Source of the DNA: Saururus chinensis
Taxonomy: Eukaryota > Streptophyta > Magnoliopsida > Piperales > Saururaceae
DNA: 64,000 bases
NCBI GenBank assembly: GCA_035235625.1
Contig: CP141148.1
Location: 29,761,057 to 29,825,056, forward strand
Direction of reading: 5' to 3'
Shown: positions 1 through 9,410 of the stretch, piece by piece
How positions within the stretch are numbered: the stretch's first letter is position 1
Layout of the letters: the number at the start of each line of letters is the position of its first letter
Translations under genes and position numbers: made by a program
The notes under the pieces: model-generated
What the model was told of the DNA's origin: nothing
Seen by the model: only the letters and a program-made list of their open reading frames with translations
Databases searched by the model: none

Positions 1-261
1 TAAACCAAATGTGAATTTTTGAGAATTTTTAGAATTTTCACTATTTTCCCAAAAATTAGGGTTTTGGCGGGACCCCTGTGGGCCCTACCGTCGAAAAATT
101 TATTTTTGTGTCAAATGAACCTAGACATATACTTAAGGTCCCACAAAAATTTTTAGAATTTTATTAGGCTTAAATTGTGCTTAAATTTGTAAAATACCCA
201 CTTTTAGCCTACTTTTCATATTTACACCCCAAAACTTACCTATGCCTACCCCAACCCTTAC

Positions 262-269
262 TATAAAAG
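262..269 (+). promoter_or_regulatory. TATA box of the gypsy-like LTR
   Basis: TATAAAAG lies in a CT-bounded context upstream of the LTR's tandem repeats, where the U3/R promoter of an LTR is expected. Assigned from motif and position only. Confidence 0.5.
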
Positions 270-939
270 GGCAAACCTGAGCTATTTCCATTTTTGAGAA
301 TAGGCTAAGGAAGGAAGGCTGGCCTAATTCCCACTTAGGCCTGAATTAGAAGCCGATTAAGGTAAGCTTGCTCTAATTAAGCACTAATCCATGGCTTTTC
401 TCTTAATTTCTTCCAAATCTACCATTTTCCCCTTGATTCAATTCGTTTTTGACCATCAAAAGCTACTGATTTGTATTTTACTACAAACCCTAACATTCAA
501 AATTCGATTTTTACTACCAATAAGCCCTAGATCTAAGGTTTAATTAGGGATTTCTTGAGTAAATCGATTTCCATTAGAGTTTAATTCAAACTCATTGTGT
601 TTTCAAGGATTTCAAGAAGGGTGACTCTTCAATCCGAGCTTAATCAAGTGCTGAGGTAATGGGTCTTCAAAATCTCTGTTTATCCATGGTAAAACTCTCC
701 ATTTTTGGCTTATTTCGAAATGGTTTGCTTGATTTAGTATGATAATGGTAAGATTAGAAAATGGAATTATTTAATCCCGATTTCTTAGGGTTTTGCATTA
801 TTATGGTTTGGTTTGATATTCTGGAAGTCAAGGAGGACTTTTGATGATGTTTAGGGTGTTAGATGTAGATTTGAAGTGTTATCTATGGTGTTTCGGTTTG
901 GATTTGCGAAAGGAAGAAGATGACTGTTCTGCCATGTTG

Positions 940-1037
940 GCGATCGATCGGCCTTGCAGAGCGATCGATCGGCTGAACTGAAAATTTCAAATTTTTGAGT
1001 GTAACCGATCGAACGGCCTGAAGGGCGATCGATCGGC
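940..1037. repeat. Cluster of CGATCGATCGG palindromic motifs
   Basis: Three copies of GCGATCGATCGGC (940-952, 961-973, 1025-1037) and one degenerate copy (about 1003-1016, CCGATCGAACGGCC) lie within 100 bp. The core CGATCGATCG is self-complementary. It lies inside the gypsy-like LTR. Confidence 0.8.
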
Positions 1038-1842
1038 TACACAGGAAATTGTATGTTGTGTGTATGATGCCTATTTTGATGATTCCACTTTAGCTTGCCA
1101 ATTTTATATGAATGTGGAGTGTTTTAAGCTATGTTAGGCTACTGGAAATGCATGCTATTAAGTTTATGGAGTTAAAATATATGCTTAGAAATGGTGGAAT
1201 GACTTATGTTTTGTGGCATGATGTTGGAATCGTTATCTTGAAATTATGAATGGTTGTTTCCCTTTGGTTAAGCATGTTTTTAATAGGACCACAATCATTG
1301 TTGGACTGATTTGTCATGATAAATTGTGATTAATGGTGTGTGAATGTTGGTGATTGCCATGACTCAATGATGAAATGAGTGATGTTATAGGTGTTTAGCC
1401 TTTGTGGTTGAGTTTTGAATCTAGCTATGATTTCAACGATTCTTCTACTATGATTTCCGCTAGAATTCATGTTTAGATAGAAATTCACATGTGTAGTGTG
1501 GTAGTGAGTTGATTTTCAAGCATGTTGATATGCATTATGTGAAAGGCTTCTACTAGTTACACACACACACATGTGGGGGGTTAAATGATGATGTTGAAGC
1601 TTAATATCGTGATTATGAATGATGCATTAGGGGCTGGTGAGAGCACTTATCATGATTATGATTCATGTATGCTTTGCCCACGCATGTACCATGCTGCACG
1701 CATCATAAAAATGGATTTCCAATTGAGGCTTCATCGTGATTAATCGAATTTGACCGATTGGATGCAATGTGATGGAATTGTGTGCCAGGTTTATCGGTCG
1801 TGGATTAATCGCAAGTTGATTGGTCCGAAAGGACATATTTTG

Positions 1843-1911
1843 ATTTGAAGTTCCTGTGTGGAACGATTTGAAGTTCCTGTGTGGAACGATTTGGAGTTCC
1901 TGTGTGGAACG
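1843..1911 (+). repeat. 23-bp direct repeat, three copies
   Basis: Three head-to-tail 23-bp copies (1843-1865, 1866-1888, 1889-1911), the third with one substitution (GAAG to GGAG). Each contains the hairpin-like core GTTCCTGTGTGGAAC. Lies in the gypsy-like LTR. Confidence 0.9.
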
Positions 1912-2338
1912 AGTGCACTCCCCGGGTTGAGTCTTGTTAAATGGAAGGATGTGGGGACGAGTTGTGTACTTGTCTTGCGGATATGTGAGAATGTTATTAT
2001 GTGTGTCATCTGGACCCTGAGAATCCAGTGTGGTATGCCGTGTGCACCCCGCTACCACGTGTTCTAGGGTTCTCTGTGTGAGAACTCGGGCTCTTCCCTC
2101 CGCAGGAGATGTCCCTGGGCGAACACCCCTACTCCAGATTCTCTGTGTGAGAATGGGACGTCCTTAGCCAGGATCGTCCAGGGCGAGCAGTATTAGGGAT
2201 TGACAACCCCGATCTTTCTTGAATTCTTGTGTAGAATTTTGTACCATGACACGCCTTCGTGGCCTTGTCTATGCTCCCGTCTGTGTGACGTTAACGTGTG
2301 ATTACTCCTTGATGGAGGTGGATTGTGATGACATTATG

Positions 2339-2765
2339 CATGTGGGAATATGTATGTTAGAGATACATCCATGCATGTTGATTTTGATGTTATGCATGTG
2401 GAATATGTATGTTAGAGATACATCCATACATGTTGATTTTGATGTTATGTATGTGGAATATGTATGTTAGAGATACATCCATGCGGGATTGGTTATGATA
2501 AAATGCATGTGGAAATATGTATGTTAGAGATACATCCATGCAGGTTGTGATGATATTATGCATGTGGAATATGTATGTTAGAGATACATCCATGCAGGTT
2601 GTGATGATATTATGCATGTGGGAATATGTATGTTAGAGATACATCCATGCAGGTTGTGATGATATTATGCATGTGGAATATGTATGTTAGAGATACATCC
2701 TTGCGGGATTGGTATGATGTGAATGCATGTGGGAATATGTATGCTAGAGATACATCCATGCAGGT
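2339..2765 (+). repeat. 54-57-bp minisatellite, eight units
   Basis: The motif ATACATCC recurs at about 2363, 2418, 2473, 2530, 2584, 2639, 2693 and 2750, giving a period of 54-57 bp. Each unit carries an inverted repeat, ATGTAT ... ATACAT, around GTTAGAG. The array is internal to the gypsy-like LTR and gives rise to spurious open frames. Confidence 0.92.
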
Positions 2766-3567
2766 TGAATTATGCATTATGATGCAGTGTTAGGTGATAT
2801 GAATGTGTGATCAGAAAGTGATGCACCATGTAAATCTTTGATCTGAACGATCTCATTTCTAAGCTATCGTATTTTCTACGTTGACAGTGATATTAAAACC
2901 ATTGCTGAGTGTTAAAACTCACCCCTCTTTTGTGTTTTGATTTGGGGCTGCGTGGTGCGACACGCAGACGGACAGGATTGCCTCTTTGAGGAAAGGTCAG
3001 AGGTAGCTTGGGTGTGATGATGGAGATCGTTGAGTGACTTACCTGCGTTTGTTTCATGCTTTATGTTCGAACCTTTGTGTAGGGTTCTTGTTTTGGATTT
3101 GTCATATACTACAGTTGTGATGATTATGACTTATTTTGAGCCGGTGTGGGCTTTACTTAACTAAGTTTGTGGGTTTGAGATTGTTGTTTACTTTGTGATA
3201 AGCAACACCTTTTTCTTCCCTTTTATTTACTCTTGCTCAAAGGATTGTGCGCACTCCGTGTTGCTGTTAATCGCCCGTGGTTAGGGTTAAGTCTTCCGCT
3301 AGATCATTTCTCAATTTTCACTTCGTCGCCCCCGTGCGCTTGACTGGCCCCTGGACCGGGTTCGGCTAGGGTCGGGCATCGCCGGGGCGTGACACCATTA
3401 GCCATCCTAATTCGGTGTCTTAAGTGAGATTGCTCTCAGCCAAGTTCTAAACTAGAAATACTATTGTGATTCTAAGGAGGATTAGCTGAAGATCAAGCTT
3501 TGTTGAAGAGGTTCTCAATTACAATGGCTATAGGTATGCTTAATCTTTTAGAGTTTAAGTTCTATCA

Positions 3568-3581
3568 ATTGGTATCGGAGC
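3568..3581 (+). other. Primer-binding site (tRNA-iMet type)
   Basis: ATTGGTATCGGAGC begins immediately after the LTR end TTCTATCA. It differs by one base from the usual plant copia primer-binding site TGGTATCAGAGC. It fixes the 5' LTR boundary at 3567. Confidence 0.85.
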
Positions 3582-3689
3582 AGGTTTTAAATTGCACGAT
3601 TGAGTAGCCGGACAAAAATTTTAAATTTTATGTTTATTGTAGTAAAATTTCTTATGTCCGTTGTTTGCAATTTTTTGTTTTCTGTTCAA

Positions 3690-4200
3690 TGTTCACTGGG
3701 CGGCTGCCGGACAGCCGCCGGACTGAAGGCCGGAGCAGATGCGCCGGTTAGAGCCGGTGCCGCCAGGCGTTGGGCTCTGGCCGGCGTCGTCGCTGCGCCG
3801 GTCCTCTGGATTCGTTCGAACAGTCCGGCGGCAGCTTAAAAAAAATTTTGAATTTTTTTCTGTGAGCGCACCGGTTTCAATTTTTCTGGCTGTCGCCCCG
3901 CTTCCGATCCTGTAGGCGCTGGCCAGCGCCTCCTCCTCCCCGTGTTTGGGTGCTGGCCGGCGCCGCCACTATGCACAAAGCCGGCGTTTCCTTTGTTATT
4001 TGTTGCCGCCGATTTTGAGTTGGAAGGCCCACCGCCGCCCGTTGCTGAGAGTAATCGGGACCGGATCTGGAACCTCCGCCGTCGGGCGGAGCTTTTCCTG
4101 CCCCCTTGGGCTGCTGGCGGGCCTTCTTTCGCAGTCGCAGGGAATTTTAATCTCACTGTGCATTTTTTTTTGCATCGCCGTTACCGGCCGCCGGGCTCCG
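3690..4200 (+). other. GC-rich leader segment of the deleted copia element
   Basis: A segment rich in GCCGG and CGCCG, much higher in GC than its neighbours, lies between the PBS and the RNase H remnant. An open frame from 3946 reads through it into RNase H, but the first 80 or so codons match no family I recognise and their frame is not conserved with known gag. It may be the element's natural leader or captured sequence. Confidence 0.5.
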
Positions 4201-4206
4201 AATTTG

Positions 4207-4761
4207 TGGCCGGATCTGAAATATCTGCAAGGAACGAAGGAATACATGCTTACATACAAACATTCTGATCATTTGGAACTGGTTAGATACACAGATACAG
4301 ACTTTGCTGGTTGTGTTGACTCGAAAAAGTCGACATCGGGTTATATTTTCCTTTTGGCAGGCAATGCTGTCTCTTGGAAAAGTATTAAGCAAACCCTTAC
4401 AGCGTCGTCGACTATGAAGGCAGAGTTTGTTGCTTGTTATGAGGGCACATCACATGCTACTTGGCTGATGAACTTTGTCACAGGACTTACTATTATGGAT
4501 TCCATATCTAGGCCGTTAAAGATGTTCTGTGATAATAGTGCTGCTGTGTTTTTCACGAAGAACAACAAGAGTGGCAGTCGAAGTAAACACATTGACATCA
4601 AGTATCTTGTTGTTCGGGATCGTGTTAAAGAAGGGACAGTTGTTATTGAGCATATAGGTACGGAGCTTATGATTGTTGATCCCATGACTAAGGGCTTACC
4701 ACCTTCTCTGTTTAAGAGTCATGTGGATCGTATGGGTCTTATTAGCTCATCGTGCATTTAA
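4207..4761 (+). pseudogene. Ty1-copia RNase H C-terminal remnant
   Basis: About 185 codons of copia polyprotein tail. Visible signatures are DFAGCVDSKKSTSGY, AVSWKS, the DNSAA motif, SRSKHIDIKY and DPMTKGLPP, in the normal order of the RNase H domain and C terminus. The frame is open to the stop TAA at 4759-4761. Everything upstream in pol is deleted; the join to the GC-rich leader is near 4207. The protein would have degraded the RNA strand of the RNA-DNA hybrid during reverse transcription. It cannot work alone. Confidence 0.9.
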
Positions 4762-5223
4762 TTTTGCTTATGTACTTCTGACTTTAATCATTTATCATAG
4801 CAGTTATAGTTTCTTTTCTCGTTGTGTCTCATTTTTCAGTGCACTTCAGTATGAGACAGTATTTGCAAAATGAGTGGGAGCATGCCTTCACTCATAAATA
4901 TTTTTTGCCACATATAGCACTCAAACAGAATGAATTAGTTGCATTGTGATACATGGAAGGGAATGTTCTCCTCTGAGGACATAACCGCCCTGATTCATGC
5001 GATTATGACATTTTGTAAGAGTACAAAGTTACCACGTACAGTTCGAAGGGTATTGTTTTTTCAAACAATTATATGCGCATATGAAAGTCATTTTAAAGTT
5101 TTCCATTACCCACTTAGTTATTTTTTAACTAAAATATTTTTTCTCAAATTTAGTTTAATTGAGCAAAGTGGGAGATTTTATTCTTTCTATGGCTCAATTG
5201 AGAAGTTGTGCCAAGTGGGATAA

Positions 5224-5612
5224 TGTTGGGCTTTGTTTTGTAATAAAACATACGGTGGCCCAACTGTCTCAATTGACATTGTTTTGGGCTTTTATAAAAC
5301 GGTCTGGGTAATGGGCCTGAGTCGGAATACCTATTAAGTTGTGGTTTTAAGTGGCAAATCTGAACCGTTGGATGACCTATGGATGGACGGTTATGATTCT
5401 AGGGTTCTTAACAGTGGTGTCTTAGTTTAGTTATAAATACACCATTAGTTATCCTAATTCGGTGTCTTAAGTGAGATTGCTCTCAGCTAAGTTCTAAACC
5501 AAAAATACTATTGTGATTCTAAGAAGGATTAGCTGAAGATCAAGCTTTGTTGAAGAGGTTCTCAATTACAATGGCTACAGGTATGCCTAATCCCTGTATT
5601 TAAATTCTTTCA
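5224..5612 (+). repeat. 3' LTR of the deleted copia element
   Basis: 389 bp from TGTTGGGC to TTCTTTCA, preceded by a purine-rich CCAAGTGGGATAA. A TATA box (TATAAATA) is at 5432-5439. The part downstream of it aligns with 3395-3567. Confidence 0.9.
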
Positions 5613-5997
5613 CCGCCGGTAAAACTTCACCAACGGCCACCCCTTGCGAAGCTCCACCAGTTGATTTGGGTTTCTCTAGATACAACATCCCTAACACCAT
5701 TTCCTTAAAATAACACCAACTAGATGTTGGGCAAAAAAAGAAATGCTTAAATTGCATGTTTTTGAGTTAAAGGTTAAAGAAAATGAAAAATAAAATAAAA
5801 ATTGAGAGGAAAAATCTCGTTTCACGAGAGAGAAGACTAATTTCACTTTTATAAAATCAGCCCACTAAAGAACGGGCAAATGAAATGGAGCTTTCAAATC
5901 AACCTAGCTTTATAAAATTCTTTCTAAATTTATTAAATATCTCAACACATGTGCAACGAAAGGGAAGTAAATTTATTTTTATTAACTTTCAAATCAG

Positions 5998-7991
5998 GTG
6001 TCACAAGAAAACTGGTTGAAGTTATGCCGGAACTCATTAAGCGGAGAGATAAAACTGGGAGAACATCCCTTCACTATGCGGCATACTCGGGCGATTTAGA
6101 CACAGTTCGGCTTCTGCTACAGACATATCCCTTGGCTGCAAATTGCTCTGACAATGAGGGAAGGCACCCTATTCACATGACATCCATCTCAAATCATGTT
6201 AACATAATTAAGGAGTTTGTAGAACATCCCTTAGATTGTTATAAAGCTCGGGACGTTGAAGGAAGGACTGTTTTGCATGCGGCAGTGGAGAATAATAATT
6301 TAGATACGGTTAAGTACATTCTTGAAGCGGTTGAATTCGAGGAGCTCCTGAATGCGCCTAACTGCAATGGAAACACGGCATTGCACATAGCCTCCTTCAA
6401 CTACAGTTTGGAGATAACGTGCCTTCTAGCCAGTGATGAGAGGGTCAACGTTCTGGTGAAAAACAAGGAAAGGCGAACGGCAGTGGATATTATCGTTTCA
6501 CAAGATGAGAAGAAGTACAGTGAGATCCACATGAAGGTAACACTTTTCTTCTTATTTACAAGTGTGTGCGTGCCTGTCTTTGTGGACATAACTTCATATC
6601 ACTTAGTTACTTTTATTGAAGAGTAATATGAGGTCAACCTGAGCAAAGAGTTTTCATGTTAATCTTTTAAATGTTGGCCTTCCCACTATGTACAGGTTGG
6701 GACCACAGAGATCAATTAAAAGCGTAGCATAAAAAAGTTGGGCCCGTAACTTTTAGGCCCATTGTGACATGTGGGCCCCTTTGTCAAGACATTCTTATCT
6801 CCTATTTAAATCAATAATTGAGATTGTATTTTTCAATTTCAAATCCTAGAAATGGGGTGGGAATAACTACAGTTTAAAGATCTACTTTGACTATACGGTT
6901 CAACAAATTTTGGGATATTCTATTATGTAGGACCCTTGTACTTAACCTTTATTTAAAGTTAAAATTTTGACTTGAGTTTGATGAGTGGGTTCTAATCAAT
7001 TAAATGGACCCAAATTTACAAGGTCGCTCATCCCCTCGTCCCATACCCCTTCTAATAGTGGGCCCTATAAAAATACCCTTCAAGAGATGAATTTGAGAGA
7101 CCCTCTTTAAAGTCAACTTGAGAGAGTACCACTCTCATTTTATATATATAGATTTAGTATAGAAAATAGGATACCAAATAACTTGTCTTCCTTTTTCTAA
7201 TCATTAATCAATGCAAGTATTATTATTATTGTTATTTGTTTGTGTTTATTATAACAAGTAACTTAGAACTTAAATTCTCAAGAAAAAAGGTGAAGAGGTT
7301 CTGTTTAATTATGATTAGGATATGACAACTAAAGCAAGGCTAACCAATTAACTGTATTTGGTCCAAACCAGAAGGAAGTCATGGGGATCATGAGGGATCG
7401 CATAGGCAATCTTGCAGAGAAGAAAATGGACGTTTTTCAGAGGATCGACCACAAAAGCATGGCTGCAGCCACTTTAGTGGCGGCATCACTCATTGGAAGT
7501 GTTACATTTTCTGCGATTTTCAATGTGCCCGGAGGGTACGTCAGTGAGGGCCCACAACTAGGCAAAACAAACCTGAGCATTGATAGTTCTATGTTCACAG
7601 TTTTCCTCGTGATGGATGTATCTGCAATGTTACTTTCAGTCGCTGCATCACTCATTCTTCTTACGTCGGGGATCCCATTTTGTTACGAAGGCGGGTCGTA
7701 CTCGCATCACATACAGTGATTGGGGCCTTGGCGTTTATGACTGGTGCTTTTTTATATGCTATGGTATTGATCCTGGGTGGTGTAGATTACCGTAATATCG
7801 GTATTCCTGGTCTAAATTACCGTGATACCACTGTGCATTTTGTCTTTGCGGCTGTGGTCGTTTGTTTGATTTTTGCCCAGCGGATTTACCATGCCGGGAA
7901 GGAGACTATTGAATCGATCATCTATACTCGGCTTGAAAATAAGCGGGCTTCGGCCTTAAAAGATATGTTATGCGCCAAGCTTGAGCCTTAA
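5998..7991 (+). pseudogene. Ankyrin-PGG (ACD6-like) gene, left copy, exons 2 and 3
   Basis: Exon 2 (5998-6536) opens after a TTTCAAATCAG acceptor and ends before GTAACA. It encodes about four ankyrin repeats, with TGRTSLHYAA, EGRTVLHAAV and GNTALHIAS as repeat cores. Exon 3 (7372-7991, acceptor CCAAACCAG, phase 0) carries the PGG domain with NVPGGYVSEG and several hydrophobic membrane segments. A one-base frameshift near 7670-7690 splits exon 3 into two overlapping frames. Exon 1 must lie left of the window, because a copia element nested with a gypsy LTR sits in intron 1. ACD6-like proteins are membrane proteins linked to defence and cell-death control; that role is family knowledge only. 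Probably a pseudogene. Confidence 0.85.
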
Positions 7992-8240
7992 ATGTAAAAG
8001 CCCGTCAATTTTTGGACCGGGCTTGGCCATGGAAAAAAAATAATAAAAGCCCAGCTCGGCCACCTGCAATACTAAATAGAATAAAATAATTTTTATTTAT
8101 TAAATAAAATGTACTCTATATAAAATAGAGTGTAATGATTTTTATTTACCAAATAGAATACAAGAAAGTTTTATTTAATTACTTAATTTTTAAGTTTCTT
8201 TTATATTTATTTCTCTATTTAATCATCTATCCGGTCATCA
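7992..8240. other. AT-rich spacer unique to the left block
   Basis: Lies 3' of the left ankyrin stop codon; little of it aligns to the right block. It contains the short palindrome ACTCTATATAAAATAGAGT near 8110. No gene seen. Confidence 0.4.
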
Positions 8241-8366
8241 AATTGGTTCATGGTGATCAAGCATGAATTTGGTGGTATTGAATGTTGTTGGTTCATGCTT
8301 ATCGTGTTATACATTGTGTTGTTGATTCATGGTTCAAGTTTATTGTATTATTATGTTGTTAGTTTT

Positions 8367-8600
8367 TTAACATTTTGTTGAATGTTTATCGGTGGTATTG
8401 AACTTTTGATCTATTAATAGTATTGTATGCTTATGTTTTGGAGCTTTTCTAGAATGCCCACATGTAAAAATCAGGTACTCTTCTTCTCCTTTAAAAAATC
8501 CTAACCAACGCTCAAGACCACTACCACCACTAGAGAATTCAAAGCTGCCCTTGAAGGCTCCATTAATATTAAAAGTTTCCAAACACCCTGAAGCGACTTT
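8367..8600 (-). pseudogene. LINE RNase H-domain remnant, left copy
   Basis: On the minus strand the frame gives WKL, then after a small frameshift FNINGAFKGSFEFSSGGSGL. This matches the start of the RNase H domain of plant LINE retrotransposons, where a W-x-K-L-N-x-D-G-A core is followed by a glycine-rich strand. The aspartate of the usual N-x-D-G is asparagine here. The rest is decayed. It continues, across a TIR-element insertion, from the zinc-binding remnant at 12041-12330 on the same strand. A second copy is at 39185-39420. Confidence 0.55.
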
Positions 8601-9062
8601 GATATGAAATCTTCATGAGGGTGAAAAATATCAATTGAGAGATTCAAGCATTCAACAACTTTTCATTCCAATTTATTAAAGCGGTGACATATGTAGGAGA
8701 AGAAATAGAATCCAATAATACCCTGGTTTATTGTCAAATTGAGGTGCACATCCTGCTCCCCCCAGGTAAACTGACATACGAGAGAAGGAGTTACGATCAT
8801 TCAGACCTACACTGAATAAGTCACTGGTAAGTTACTTAAAAGTTGGCTTATCAATATATTTGTTTAGCACTGTATTCAGTTATTAAATCAGTCCTTAAAT
8901 TATATCTACGTTTACAACTTAAGGCCTATTTATTTGGTTTAATATCATTAAAATTGAATAAGTTACTGATAAGTTACTTGAAAATTGGCTTATCAGCCTA
9001 CACTTGTTCTCTAAATTCAGTTAATTGGCTTATGCAGTCAGATATACGTTCATAACGGTCAG

Positions 9063-9410
9063 ATGCCTTTCTTCTACTTCCTGCCTCTGAACCCCGACCC
9101 CGATTTCTTACCTTATCCCGACCCCAACCACAGCCTTTGCCTTACTCCTCTGACCCCGGCCTCTCCTTCCCATTATCCCCTCCCCCACGAACCAGATGCA
9201 CAGGGCCAGCAGCAGCAACTATTTCCTGGATGTTGTTTTCAAGTTCCCCTCTCCCACGTACCAGATGCCAGCCATCTCCCGGAGGCTAGTGGCGGCGACC
9301 ATATCCTAGCGACGATTCTCCAGAGACTCTTCAATCACCAATGACAATCTCCGATTCTTCAGACTCACCATTCGCCATCCAGAGGCTATTCGCCCAGAGC
9401 CCCAAATAGG
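9063..9410 (+). other. Proline-rich exon-like segment inside the TIR element
   Basis: A C-rich stretch with an open frame (9063-9344) rich in proline, with PDPDFLPYPDPN as an example, and a possible splice donor GTAAAT at about 9410. The right-block counterpart is near 39740-40120, but its frame differs, so coding constraint is not supported. It resembles a 5' UTR exon of a plant gene; it could be captured DNA. No family recognised. Confidence 0.3.

Larger units (their letters stand above)
1..3394 (+). mobile_element. Ty3-gypsy-like LTR (3' LTR or solo LTR), 5' end outside window
   Basis: Long non-coding sequence ending in GGGGCGTGACA, a typical plant gypsy LTR terminus, followed directly by the middle of a copia LTR and not by a primer-binding site. 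It must therefore be a 3' LTR or a solo LTR. The intact copia LTR at 5224-5612 reads ACACCATTAG across the junction, so the insertion split that LTR and the expected target duplication is CCATT (3395-3399); its left partner lies outside the window. The LTR holds a TATA box near 262, a cluster of CGATCG palindromes, a 23-bp triplicate and a 55-bp minisatellite. No domain over 100 codons is recognisable. The gypsy assignment rests on LTR length and termini, not on coding sequence. Confidence 0.75.
3395..5612 (+). mobile_element. Internally deleted Ty1-copia element
   Basis: The 5' LTR remnant (3395-3567) matches the 3' LTR (5224-5612, 389 bp, TGTTGGGC ... TTCTTTCA). A PBS follows the 5' LTR. 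The internal region keeps a leader and only the C-terminal RNase H part of pol (about 4207-4761); gag, protease, integrase and most of reverse transcriptase are missing. The 3' flank CCGCC (5613-5617) continues into sequence found uninterrupted at 36645-36649 in the right duplication block, so the element inserted into intron 1 of the left ankyrin gene. The 5' LTR was later split by the gypsy-like LTR. Tork-like affinity is suggested by the RNase H sequence, not proven. Confidence 0.88.

Noticed and set aside
2219..2617. Short frames on both strands
   Set aside because: They are read-throughs of the 55-bp minisatellite.
3946..4761. Open frame of 271 codons as a single gene
   Set aside because: The first third has no family match and lies in a copia leader; the rest is the RNase H tail. 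It is a deletion fusion within a transposon, not a host gene.
9063..9344. Proline-rich protein gene
   Set aside because: The counterpart in the right block does not keep the frame, so coding constraint is unsupported; kept only as an exon-like segment.
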